Positions 12,510 through 22,940 of a DNA stretch of 64,000 nucleotides are shown one piece after another. Source of the DNA: Nicotiana tabacum (Eukaryota; Streptophyta; Magnoliopsida; Solanales; Solanaceae). A program made the position numbers and the translations under genes. Each line of letters starts with the position of its first letter. Position 1 is the stretch's first letter. The stretch lies in NCBI RefSeq assembly GCF_000715075.1, contig NC_134082.1, positions 140,418,948 to 140,482,947 on the forward strand. Direction: 5' to 3'. Below the pieces are notes generated by a model that did not search any database, was not told the origin of the DNA, and saw only the letters and a list, made by a program, of their open reading frames with translations.

Positions 12510-12953
12510 CATCCTCCCCAATTTAAACAAACGTTCTTCCTCGAACGAGTCGAGAAACATACCTGAAGCCTCAAATAGGTGAGAATATCTGCTCTGCATC
12601 TCCCGCTCAGTTTCCCAGGTAGCCTCCTCTACTGGCCGACCTCTCCATTTCACTTTCAGTGAAGCTATATCCTCTGACCTCAACTTCCGAACCTGACGAC
12701 CCAAAATAGCTATTGGCGCCACATCATAAGTCAGATCATCATCTAACTGAACCGTGCTGAAATCCAAAACATGAGACGGATCCCCAATATACTTCCGGAG
12801 TATAGAAACATGAAATACCAGATGCACACTCGACAAGTTGGGTGAAAAAGCAAGCTCATAAGTTACCTCCCCAATCCTCCGAAGCACTTCAAAAGTCCCA
12901 ATGAACCGAGGACTCAATTTCCCTTTCTTCCCAAATCTCATAATACCCTTCAT
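12507..12953 (-). pseudogene. Integrase C-terminus with chromodomain (Tekay pol end)
   Basis: The open frame of 148 codons begins at an internal Met, after a stop codon near 12963 that separates it from the integrase core. The SH3-like segment (GKLSPRFIGTFEVLRRIG) is followed by VFHVSILRKYIGDPSHVL. The chromodomain follows, with KVKWRGRPVEEATWETE at its centre, the aromatic and acidic pattern expected of that fold. Chromodomains of this type are thought to direct integration to marked chromatin. The frame ends in the polypurine tract. Confidence 0.8.
12510..12520 (-). promoter_or_regulatory. Polypurine tract of the Tekay-type element
   Basis: The minus strand reads TGGGGAGGATG immediately before the LTR start TGACGACC, the standard second-strand priming site. 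It also encodes the last residues of the pol frame (LGRM), and the stop codon TGA is the first three bases of the LTR. Confidence 0.7.
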
Positions 12954-12965
12954 GGGTGAAACCTT

Positions 12966-13840
12966 CTACAGAACCTTCTCGCCAACCATGTAGGACATGT
13001 CTCGAACCTTCCTGTCAGCATAATTCTTCTGTCTCGACTGCACTGTATGAAGCCTCTCCTGAATAACCTTCACCTTTTCTAAAGCATCCTGCACCAAGTC
13101 TGTCCCCATTAGCCTAGCCTCGCTCGGCTCAAACCAACGAACTGTAGATCTACACCGCCTCCCATACAAAGCCTCATATGGAGCCATCTGAATACTCGAC
13201 TGGTAGCTGTTGTTATAAGCAAACTCTGCAAGCAGTAGAAACTCATCCCATGATCCTCCAAAATCCATGACACAAGCACGTAACATGTCCTCCAATATCT
13301 GAATAGTACGCTCGGACTGCCCGTCCGTTTGAGGATGAAAAGTTATGCTCAACTAAACCTGTGTACCCAACTCTCTCTGCACGGCCCTCCAAAACTGCAA
13401 AGTAAACTGAGTACCTCTATCCGAAATGATGAAAACCGGAACACCATGCAAACGAACAAGCTCTCAGATATAAATCCCTGCCAACCGCTCTGATGAATAG
13501 GTAGTACACATAGGAATGAAGTGTGCGGACTTAGTCAGCCGATCCACAATCACCCAAATAGCATCAAACGTCTTCAAAGTCCGTGGAAGTCCAACAACAA
13601 AGTCCATAGTGATCCTCTCCCACTTCCACTCAGAAATATCCATCTGCTGAAGCAAGCCACCCAGTCTCTAATGCTCATATTTCACCTGCTGACAATTGAG
13701 ACACCGAGCAATAAATCCCACGATGTCTTTCTTCACTCTCTGCCACCAATAGTGCTGTCTCAAATCCTGATGCATCTTCGCGGCACCCAGATGAATAAAA
13801 TACCGCGAGCTATGGGCCTCCTCCAGAATCAACTCCCAAA
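12966..13840 (-). pseudogene. Integrase core and zinc finger (Tekay pol)
   Basis: Integrase inserts the DNA copy. Reading toward lower coordinates, an HHCC finger occurs at about 13830-13680 (HLGAAKMHQDLRQHYWW, then CLNCQQV). It is followed by MDFVVGLPRTLKTFD with the first Asp near 13610. The second Asp is at about 13440-13420 (SDRGTQF in a broken frame), and HPQTDGQSERTIQILEDML at about 13340 carries the catalytic Glu. The three catalytic acids are visible, but stops near 13660, 13460 and 13355 break the frame. Confidence 0.8.
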
Positions 13841-14531
13841 GCCCATCCAAATTGGGCACACAAATCCGGCCCTGTATCCTCAACACCCCATCAACACCAA
13901 TGGTCACATCCTTAGTATCATCATGCTGAACTCTATCCTTAAGGACAAGCAAATTCGGATCATCATACTGGCACTCTCTGATGTGATCATATAAGGAAGA
14001 TCGAGAAACCACACAAGCCAAAACCTGTCTGGGCTCAGAAATATCTAGCCTCACAAACCGATTGACCAAGGCCTGAACATCAACTACAAGAGGTCTCTCC
14101 CCAACTGGAATATATGCCAAACTCCCCATACTCACCGCCTTTCGGCTCAAAGCATCGGCCACCACATTGGACTTCCCCGGATGATACAATATTGTGATAT
14201 CATAATCCTTAAGCAACTCTAACCATCTTTGCTGCCTCAAATTAAGATCCTTTTGCTTGAACAAATGCTGAAGACTGCGATGATCAGTGAACACCTTACA
14301 AGATATGCCATACAAGTAATGCCTCCAAATCTTCAATGCGTGAACTATGGCAGCCAACTCCAAATCATGAACGGGGTAGTTCTTCTTATGGGGCTTCAAT
14401 TGACAAGAAGCATAAGCAATAACTCTACCCTCCTGCATCAACACACAACTAATACCAACTCTCGAAGCATCACAATACACGGTATATGAACCTGAAGCTG
14501 ATGGCAAAACCAACACTCGAACTGTGGTCAA
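13841..14531 (-). pseudogene. RNase H domain (Tekay pol)
   Basis: The open frame from 14531 holds the gypsy RNase H: YTVYCDASRVGISCVLMQEG (first Asp), HDLELAAIVHALKIWRHYLYG (Glu), KVFTDHRSLQHLF (Asp), then YHPGKSNVVADALSRK (last Asp). The linker to the integrase finger follows. RNase H removes template RNA. The same frame runs on into the integrase finger to 13668, so this stretch of pol is intact for about 287 codons. Confidence 0.8.
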
Positions 14532-15458
14532 AGCTATCTTGAGCTTCTGAAAGCTCTCCTCACACTCGTCCGACCATACAAATGAAGCACCCTTCTAAGT
14601 CAACTTAGTCAAGGGCAATGTGATAGATGAGAAGCCATGAACAAACCAGCGATAATAGCCTGCCAAGCCAAGAAAGCTGCAAATCTATGTGGCTGAGGAC
14701 GGTCTGGGTCAACTTTGAACTGCCTCTATCTTCTTCGGATCAACTAAATACTCTTGCTAGACACCACATGCCCCAAGAAAGCCACTGAACTGAGACAAAA
14801 CTCATACTTGGAGAATTTTGCATAAGGCTTCTTATCTCTCAATCTCTACAATACAACCCTCAACTGCTCCGCGTGCTCCTCCTAACTACGTGAATACACC
14901 AGAATATCATCAATGAAGACTGTGACAAATGAATCGAGATAAGGCCGGAACACATTGTTTATCAAATGCATGAACGCTGTTGGGGAATTGGTCAGCCCAA
15001 AAGACATCACCAAGAACTCATAATGACCATATCAGGTCCTCAAATCCGTCTTAAGTATATATGAATCCCTGATCTTCAACTGGTAATAACCCGAACGGAG
15101 ATCAGTCTTGGAAAACACTCTCACACCATGAAGCTGGTCGAATAAATCATCAATGCGAGAAAAAGAATACTTGTTCTTAATTGTTACCTTGTTCAATTGC
15201 CTATAATCAATGCACATTCACATTGTGCCATCCTTTTTCTTCACAAATAGGACCGGCACACACACTAGGCCGAATGAACCCCTTGTCAAGGAGTTCCTGA
15301 AGATACTCCTTTAACTCTTTCAACTCCGCTGGTGCCATACGATACGGTGGAATGGAAATGGACTGAGTGCCCGGCACCAGATCAACACCAAAATCAATAT
15401 CCCTATCTGATGGCATGCCTGGCAGGTCTGCAGGAAACACATATGGAAAATCCCTCAC
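14532..15458 (-). pseudogene. Reverse transcriptase domain (Tekay pol)
   Basis: Typical gypsy RT order: [20 protein letters not shown], then GFIRPS near 15290. A frameshift follows near 15240, then [15 protein letters not shown] (15217 down), [13 protein letters not shown] (catalytic Asp) and, in broken frame, the FIDDIL catalytic box at about 14925-14907. Several stops lie between 15030 and 14590. Family membership is clear; enzyme function is lost. Confidence 0.8.
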
Positions 15459-15467
15459 AACTGGGAT

Positions 15468-15910
15468 TTAATCAATACTGGGAGTCTCGGCTCTGACATC
15501 CCTCACAAACGCTAGATAAGAAAGACAACCTTTCCCAACCATATGGTGGGCCTTCAAGATTGAGATCACTCTGCTGGGAACATAATCAGTCAAGCCTTGC
15601 CACTCAATCTGTGGCACACCCGGAATAGCCAATGTGACTGTCTTAGCATGACAGTCTAGAATAGCACGATACGGAGATAGCCAATCCATGCCTAGAATGA
15701 TATCGAAATCTACCATACATAATAGTAAAAGATCCACTCAGGTCTCCAGACCCCCAATAGTCACCACACACGACTGATACACATGGTCTACTACAATAGT
15801 ATCGCCTACCGGAGTAGATACATAAACAGGTGAAATAAGAGACTTACGGGGCATATCCAAATAACAGAAAAAGTATGATGACACATAGGAAAAGTGGAAC
15901 CGGGATCAAA
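15468..15910 (-). pseudogene. Aspartic protease region (Tekay)
   Basis: A retroviral-type aspartic protease would cut the polyprotein. The active-site region is seen near 15905-15880 as FDPGSTF, the DxGST motif with Pro as often found in this lineage. The C-terminal part is DIILGMDWLSPYRAILDCH at about 15700-15640. A stop near 15738 separates the two. Confidence 0.7.
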
Positions 15911-16139
15911 TAATATAAATGCATCTCAGTGGCAGACTAAAACAATACCTGAAATCACGGCATCTACAGCAGCAGCATCTGGTTTACTTGGGAGGGAATA
16001 GAAATGAGCTTGACCACCACCTGATCGACCTCCCCCTCTAGGGCGATCCCTGGCTGCCTGACATCCACCCTAGTTGGATGGGCGGGTGGTGAAGTAACTG
16101 GAGCAGAAATCTAGGGCTAACCCCTTTGTTGAGACTGAC

Positions 16140-17480
16140 AATCATAAAGACGAGGGCACTGCCTCCTCATATGTCCAAACTCTCCACACTTATAACAACT
16201 CCCTAGTGTTGGAGATGGGGACTGAACGGAACCCCTGGCACTGGAATGACCAGTAGAAGGACCTGGCATGGAAGAACCCTGGACTGATGGAGCACGAGAC
16301 GAGCTATGAGCTGGAAGGGCATTAAGTGATGAGTGGCCCTGATGAGAACTGTGAAAGTCATGACCTGATGATGCTCCATGGTAGCCTGGGCGAGCTGAAT
16401 GAGTCTGCCTGAAAGAACAGCCTCTGCCCTGCTAAAACTAACCCCTCGAATGTGCATTGCTAAAGCTACCAGATCCTCGAGCCCTCTTGGGCTCCCTCTC
16501 CTCTTGCTCCTGTCGGTGAACCGACTTAATATCACGGGCGATATCAACAACCTCCTCGAAGGTAGCACCTGTCACCCTCTCCCTAGTCATGAGAATCCGA
16601 AGCTGGTACGTGAGGCCATCAACAAACCTCCTAATCCTCTCTCGATTTGTGGGAACCAACCAAACTGCATGATGGGCTAACTCAGAGAACCGCATCTCAT
16701 ACTGCATCACCGTCATCTCCCCCTGACGCCTTTGCTCAAACTGCCTGCGCAGCTCCTCTCGACGCGACTGTGGTATATACTTCTCCAGGAAGAGAACAGA
16801 GAATTTCTACCAAGTAAAGGGCGATGCACCAACAGGCCTACGCCTCTCATATGCCTCCCACCAAATGAAGGCATCCCCAGAAAACTGAAAGGTAGTAAAT
16901 GCCACACCACTAGTCTTAAGAATCCCTGTTGTACGAAGCATCCGCTGGCACTTATCCAAGAAACCCTGGGCATCCTCTCCCTCTGCACCGCTGAATGTCA
17001 GAGGCTGGAGTCTACCAAACCTCTCAAGTCGACGGTGCTCATCATCCGGCATAACTGGTACCACAAACTCCTGAGCTGGTGCAACCGGCTGGGCTGGAGG
17101 TGCCCCCAGTGTTTGGGGTCCCTGCACAACCTGCTCAGGTGTGCGAGCAACGGGAGTCTGGGTGCTCCCCCAGCCTGGGAAGTAGCTGCGGCCGTAGTAG
17201 CTGAGACCGCCTGAGCCAAACTGGTACACACTGATAAGATCTGAGCTAAAGTCTCCTAGAGACCTGAGATCACAATAGGCATAGTTGGTGCCTGAACTAG
17301 TGTTGTTGTAGCATCCACAACTGGGACATGATCCGGAATTGGTGCAGCTGGTGGATCTGTCGGTGCCACTCTAGCTGCTCTGCCCTTGCCACAACCTCGA
17401 CCGCGACCTAGGCCCCTGGTAGCCCCAGTTGGTGGTATCGGCGGTTGTCCGCCCTGCCCAGTCGCACATGTCCTCACCAT
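16140..17480 (-). pseudogene. gag: capsid and zinc-knuckle nucleocapsid (Tekay)
   Basis: Gag builds the virus-like particle. The N-terminus (MVRTCATGQGG at 17480) leads into a Pro/Gly/Arg-rich segment. The capsid (retrotransposon gag type) follows: RFGRLQPLTFSGAEGEDAQG, then FQFSGDAFIWWEAYERR near 16870 and QYEMRFSELAHHAVW near 16690. A Ser/His-rich linker leads to a CCHC knuckle, CYKCGEFGHMRRQCP, at 16197-16153. Breaks at about 17250, 16800, 16710 and 16440 leave it as four or more overlapping open pieces in different frames. Confidence 0.8.
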
Positions 17481-17665
17481 CTATGAAAGAATGGAATAAC
17501 AGAAGTTTAGTACTCGGACAAACAGATCCGTATGACAAGAATTTCAAGAATATGAAGTTTTTCCTAAAGGTTTTGCAGCCTCTCGAGGATAAATACAAAC
17601 GTCTCTGTACCGATCCGTGAGACTCTACTAAACCGGCTCATGACTCACGAGACCTATGTAACCTA

Positions 17666-17679
17666 GGCTCTGATACCAA
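17666..17679 (-). promoter_or_regulatory. Primer binding site of the Tekay-type element
   Basis: The minus strand reads TTGGTATCAGAGCC, complementary to the initiator Met tRNA 3' end and the usual PBS of plant chromoviruses. It lies two bases inside the 5' LTR end at 17682. Confidence 0.85.
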
Positions 17680-18557
17680 CTTGTCACGACCCCAAATACC
17701 GGTCGTGATGGTGCCTATCATATTACTAGGCAAGCCAACTAGTCAACTGACCACAACCCATTTTTCGTTAGTAAGAAACCATTTTTCAACACAAGTTTTA
17801 GATACCAATTTCATAATAACCGTTTAGAGCAACAGAAAATATGCAGAAGTCAAAATAACAGAAAACTACACAGCCCAAACTGATCTGGCGTCGCGAGTCT
17901 ATAACCTCTAGTACAATTCTGAATACCTACTACATCAATAGTCTAGAAAATGTGGAAAATCATATGATTGAAGGGAGAAAATAGGGTTGCAAACGCCATG
18001 CAACTACCTCGAAATCCCCAACAGAAAATGAATCAGCTGAAGATGTTCACTCGGTCGCTCGGGCACCTGGATCTACACACAAGGTGCAGGGAGTAACGTG
18101 AGTACACCAACTCAGTAAGTAACTAAAGTAATAATGGACTGAAAGCAGTGACGAGCAGTTCAAAAACATATAACTTTAAAATCAGTTTTGTCAATAAAGT
18201 CATCATTTCTAGTTTAAAACATTGAAATCAGTCACTTAGCAATATATCCAATAGAGGCTTATTTAAAAGAATAGTGAAAACAATGGAAACATCATAACAG
18301 GGCCCCTCGGGCAAGGAATCACTCAGAATATGGTCCCTCGGGCAACCTCTCAGTCACTCGTGACTCAACTCTCGTCACTTAGTACTCACTCTCAAAACTC
18401 GACGCATTTATATCTCATAATATTAGAAATCATAGTAACCACTGCGACGTGCAACCCAATTCATATATTTTTAGTCGACTACGCTCACTGGAGGTGTGTA
18501 GACTTCAGAGGGGCTCCTACAGCCCAAGCGTCATATCGTTGCGGTGTGCAGCCCGAT

Positions 18558-18559
<2 letters not shown>

Positions 18560-18641
<82 letters not shown>
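18560..18641. repeat. (TA)n microsatellite
   Basis: About 41 uninterrupted TA units inside the Tekay LTR. A pure tract of this length is likely to vary in length between individuals and is prone to assembly error. Confidence 0.95.
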
Positions 18642-18643
<2 letters not shown>

Positions 18644-18727
18644 TCACAATTTGGGTTCTCAACCTCTCTCAGTCTTTAACCTTACAGCCTCTCGGGCACA
18701 ACAATGGAAATTAGGGAACTCAGCACA

Positions 18728-18730
<3 letters not shown>

Positions 18731-18788
<58 letters not shown>
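18731..18788. repeat. (TA)n microsatellite, second tract
   Basis: About 29 TA units, some 90 bp after the first tract. The flanking sequence (ccgatcca before the first tract, agcacaaac before the second) suggests two separate expansions of short TA runs rather than a copied block. Confidence 0.95.
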
Positions 18789-18790
<2 letters not shown>

Positions 18791-19779
18791 TTTACATAGT
18801 ACTCAACAATTACCACATAGAAAATAGGACTTTCGGGCACCACAATAGAAATTAGGGAACTCAGCCCAAATAGTCCTCACAATTAGGAGTAGAGTAATAA
18901 AACCAGTATTGATCATTTAAACGGGTAAAAACATGACTGAGGGTTTTCTTTTAGCAAGTAAACTGAGGAAAATAGTCAAAATGCCCCTAAGGGTTGCTAT
19001 AGGTCGGCACAAGGCCCCAAACATGGCATACAACCCATAATACAATATAAATATCCAAAATACGGGATAACATAATATTTCCAAATCAAATACGCAGCTT
19101 AATAGTCGCTACGGGATGGACCAAGTCACAATCCCTATCGGTGCGCTCCCACAGGCTCGTCACCTAGCATGTGCGCCACCGCTTTTATCAAAACAAGTCA
19201 AATACCGGGGTTTTGTACCATCAGTTCCAAATTTACAATGGTTATGTACCTCAAACCGATGAAAATACTACTCCGCGACGCCTTTTCCCCTTAAATCGGC
19301 CTCAACTCACGTCCAATCTATCCAAAATCAAAATGAAGACATCAAGATATGCTAAGGGAACGAAGCCCAAGCGAAAACAATCAATAAATGGCACAAATCC
19401 CGAAATTACCAAAACCCGACCCCGGGCCAACATCTTGAAATTTAAAAATCTTCACATCAATAGATCCCTTATCTCCCCAAGAGTTCATAGATATCAAAAG
19501 TTCTAAAATCCGACCCCAAATGGTCCTTCAAATCCCAAATCAAAAGTCCAATTTCTCAAGCCCTAGTTCTTCAATTTTAGGCTTAGTTTTCATGATTTTC
19601 TAGGTGGAATTCACATAATAATTGAGTTTTTATTCCAAGAATCTTACCTCCCAACAATTCCCCTTGAATCCCTCTTCAATTTCCTTCAGAAATCTCCGAA
19701 AATGGCCAATTATGGAGGAAATAAACCCAATCCTCGCGGACAAGTCGAGTTTAAAAACATTTCTACCCAGACATATTTT

Positions 19780-20120
19780 CTTCATCGCGATCGCGGGAGA
19801 ACCTTTGCGATCGCGAAGCACAAAACTCAGCTTCCTCAATTTTTCTCTACGCGAACACGATACAGCCTACGCGAACGCGATGCCCAGGCAACTTTACATT
19901 ATACGATCACGGACACACGTCCGCGTTCGCGGTGCACAAAGATCCATCCAAGACTTAGGTCCAGTTAACTCTATGCGAACACGACTACCTTCCCGCGTTC
20001 ACGATGAACCACTACCTATACTATGCGATTGCGAGCCTCTCATCGCGAACGCGAAGACCAACTGGACGGCTTCCTCAAAACCTCATACGCTATCGCAGGA
20101 CTCCCCTCGCGATCGCGAAG
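19780..20120. repeat. Cluster of CpG-rich palindromic motifs in the Tekay LTR
   Basis: About twelve variants of CGCGATCGCG or CGCGAACGCG lie in roughly 340 bp (for example near 19786, 19807, 19850, 19871, 19922, 19993, 20043 and 20108). The surrounding LTR is AT-richer. Several have decayed by C-to-T type changes (cgcgaacacgat, gcgattgcg), as expected of methylated CpG. Confidence 0.75.
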
Positions 20121-20826
20121 GGCAAATTTCTGCAACATCTGAACCTGCAATTTTTGCAATCTTATCAACTTCAAAATGATCCGAATGACCACCTGAAACT
20201 CACCCGAAGCCCCCGGGACCTCGACCAAAGGTACCAATATATCTTAAAATCTTATTCAAACTTGTATCAATCTTCAAAACACCTCAAACAACGTCAAATC
20301 ACACAAAACACAACGGATTCAAGCCTAAGTTTCTAAATTCTTCCGAAATACGTTTTTGATAAAAAAAAACCAACCAAACCACGTCCCAATGACATGAAAT
20401 TTTGCACACCCATCCCAAATGATACAACGAAGCTACTGCAACTCTCGGAATTCCATTCTTACCCTTATATCAAAATCTCGTCTATCAACCGGAAATCGCC
20501 AAAATATCAATTTCGCCAATTCAAGCCTAAATATACTCCGAACCTGCAAAATCCCATTTCGATCACACTCCTAACTCATAAATTACCTCCCTAGCTAACC
20601 GAACCATCAAAAATCACATCCGAGTCCTCTAACACATAAATCAACATCTGATTGGCTTTTCCAACTTAAACTTCCTTAAAAGAGACTAAGTGTCTCAAAC
20701 CTTACCAATATCATTCCGGACTCGATCCGACCAACCCGATAACGTAAAACACGGATAACGAAGCATAAAGAAGCAGAAATGGGGAAAACGGAGCGGTAAC
20801 TCATGAGACGACTGGCCGGGTCGTAT

Positions 20827-21026
20827 TATTTATCTTGATAGAACTCATACACAAATAAACATTTCTCAACTAATCAACCTTTTTTTTCTTCAGAGTAATA
20901 AAGTTCCACATCCTATAAATCGTTTATCTTTTAGATACAATCATCCTCTTTTAGCCCCAAACGAAGTTAGAAGAACCAATAGTGAATGCAAGGATGGAAT
21001 ATTAGCTAACATAACTGCAACATAAA
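20827..21026. other. Short unassigned stretch between Tekay LTR and fold-back element
   Basis: AT-rich sequence with no reading frame or repeat that I recognise. It may be the sequence the Tekay element inserted into. Confidence 0.4.
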
Positions 21027-22089
21027 GGGTGTATTTGGTATGAAGGAAAACAGAAAATGTTTTCCAATTTTTCTATGTTTGGTGCTTTAAATGTTTTGAA
21101 AAATATTTTTCTCATGAACTCATTTTCCTCCAATTGGAGGAAAATATTTTCCAAAACTCTTTTTCAATCTTCCCCACCCCTATTCCCCATCCCTACCAAT
21201 CCCCACCAACCCACCCCCACACCCTTCACCTACCAACCCCACCCCGCCCCACCCATCCCCACCCCCACCCTAAATAAAAATATTATTAATTATACTTTCT
21301 TTTTTATGTTATAGATATATTTTTTTTTCATTTCAACAAATGAGTATTTTCTTTTAATGATATAAAAAAGTATATTTTTTTATTTTAACAAAAAAAATTA
21401 CTCTCTTTTTATGTTGTAGAAAAAGTATTTTCTTTAATTTCAACAAAAAGAGTATTTTCTTTTCATGATGTAGAAAAAATATTTTCTTTCATTTCAACAA
21501 AATAAGTATTTACTTTTCATGATATAGAAAAAGTATTTTCTTTCATTTCAACAAAGTATTTTTTTATTTCAATAAAATGAGTTTTTTTTTCATGATGTAG
21601 AAAAAGCATTTTCTTTTATTTCAATTATATGAGTAATTTATTTTCATATTGTACAAAGAGTACTTTTTTTTCAACTAAAAAAAAGTATTTTCTTTTTAGC
21701 TATGTAGCACAAATTTCAACGTTATTTTTGCGTAAAAAAGTAAAGCATTACATTAGTTCCTTTGGGTTTGTGTAATTTTTTGGAAGAATAATTAAATTCT
21801 TGAAGAAAATAGAGTCCTGAAAACGTTGGTTATTTTTTTTGGGGGGGGGGGAAGGGGGAGGGTTGGGAGGAGCAAGGAAACATGTGGACGTAGGGGAAGG
21901 GGGTTAGGAGAATACCATAAAAAATATTTTCCTAAAAAATATTTTTCTACTCTCTACCCAAATACTAAAAAATATTTTATGGAAAAAGTTTTCCATTCAA
22001 CAACCAAACAAGGGAAAATAAGTAATAAACCACTCATTTTCCATGAAAATATTTTTTAGGAAAACATTTTCCTTCATACCAAACACACC
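21027..22089. mobile_element. Fold-back-like DNA element with inverted termini
   Basis: The left end reads GGTGTATTTGGTATGAAGG (21028 on). The right end, read on the minus strand from 22089, is GGTGTGTTTGGTATGAAGG, so the termini are near-perfect inverted repeats. The arms stay complementary further in: a C-rich tract at about 21165-21272 faces a G-rich tract at 21840-21905, and both contain repeated ggaaaat/attttcc words. AAG flanks both ends (21025-21027 and 22090-22092), a possible 3-bp target duplication. No transposase is present, so it would be non-autonomous. The superfamily is not settled; a 3-bp duplication would suit PIF/Harbinger or CACTA, but the termini do not decide it. Confidence 0.65.
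21330..21700. repeat. Minisatellite of about 54 bp inside the fold-back element
   Basis: The unit resembles catgatgtagaaaaagtatt followed by ttctttcatttcaacaaaa. Catgat/gtag boxes occur near 21464, 21518, 21591 and 21644, so most steps are 53-54 bp with one longer. About six diverged copies fill the centre of the element. Confidence 0.7.
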
Positions 22090-22728
22090 AAGTGTTGTAA
22101 TATTCAATCTAATGTTTAGATATTTCCTCTTTGCACTATGTAGCTCTTGTGAGAAAGTTTTGGCACACACAGTATATTGGATTGACAAATAACATGTGTC
22201 CACTTGTATTCATTATCAGCAACTTTGAAATAACCTCAAAGAAATTTGCTTATTCAAACTCCATTAGTCAAGTCTTTTCTTTATTATTGAAAAGTCACAT
22301 TAAGCTACTATGATCAGTACAATTTTGTTAGCGAAATAACAACAAAGAAATCTGCAAAAAAATGGTTAGCGAAAAGAGACCACTCTCATGTGCAATTTTG
22401 CTACTATGATCAGTTAAGCTAGAAAAAAGGAGTAAACGAACTATTATATATTTATAACGAACTTATTTATTCAATTATTAGAACAACTCCTCAGTTAGAA
22501 CAAAACAGAACAAAAACATTCCTACACTTGTTTCTTTAGCGGAAATTTACCGAATTCAAGCTTCAATTTCAGGCTGCACTAATGGCTATAGTTTTTCGAA
22601 CACTCAAGTATACTTATATGGTGGAATCATCTCCTTACCACCAAATCTCAATCACGACTATTAAAACTTAAAGTAATGGATGTATAAATTGGTATACTAT
22701 AATAATTCAGATATAGAAGTTTTAAAAA
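22090..22728. other. Unassigned AT-rich stretch
   Basis: No gene or recognisable element. Two short words repeat (gctactatgatcagt near 22303 and 22399), but nothing else organised is seen. Confidence 0.5.
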
Positions 22729-22940
22729 TAACGGAAAAGGGCCAAAACTACCCTTATCGTTTGCTAAATGGTTTATAAATACCTTCCGTCCATCTATCCG
22801 TCCAAAAAAATACACGACGTTAATTCTATTAACAGAATTACCTCTGTGAATAATGGCACAACTGGTGGACCTACATTTAATGACGTGTTATTTTTCTACT
22901 GGGCCACATGGCAATCTCTGACTCGAACAAAAATGGATAT
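22729..22940. repeat. Possible fragment of a short dispersed element
   Basis: The wording aaaagggccaaaactaccc, followed by a series of taccttccgtcc-like phrases, resembles the beginning of a dispersed repeat common in Solanaceae DNA. No matching right terminus is visible, and it runs into the LINE fragment at about 22940. This is recognition from memory of style only. Confidence 0.3.

Larger units (their letters stand above)
12063..20826 (-). mobile_element. Tekay/Del-type chromovirus (Ty3/gypsy), decayed, 3' LTR truncated
   Basis: Order on the minus strand: 5' LTR (20826-17682), initiator-Met-type PBS, gag, protease, RT, RNase H, integrase, chromodomain, polypurine tract, 3' LTR. The chromodomain fused to integrase defines the chromovirus group. 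The gag wording and long LTR suit Tekay/Del as seen in Solanaceae. Only about 450 bp of the 3' LTR remains, cut by the Ogre-type element at 12062. Many stops and frameshifts show it is dead. Confidence 0.8.
17682..20826 (-). repeat. 5' LTR of the Tekay-type element
   Basis: On the plus strand it begins TGTCACGACC at 17682, next to the PBS. It ends at about 20824-20826, where the expected TCGTCA has become TCGTAT. Length is about 3.1 kb. Its outer 450 bp matches the truncated copy at 12063-12509. Inside are two TA microsatellites (18560-18641, 18731-18788) and a CpG-palindrome cluster (19780-20120). The long apparent proteins here made of alternating Ile and Tyr are only the TA repeats read in frame. 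Confidence 0.8.

Noticed and set aside
18330..18827. Open frame of 165 codons with long Ile-Tyr runs
   Set aside because: It is TA microsatellite read in frame inside a Tekay LTR; no gene.
21057..21314. Pro/Thr-rich open frame
   Set aside because: It is the C-rich arm of a fold-back element; no domain and biased composition.
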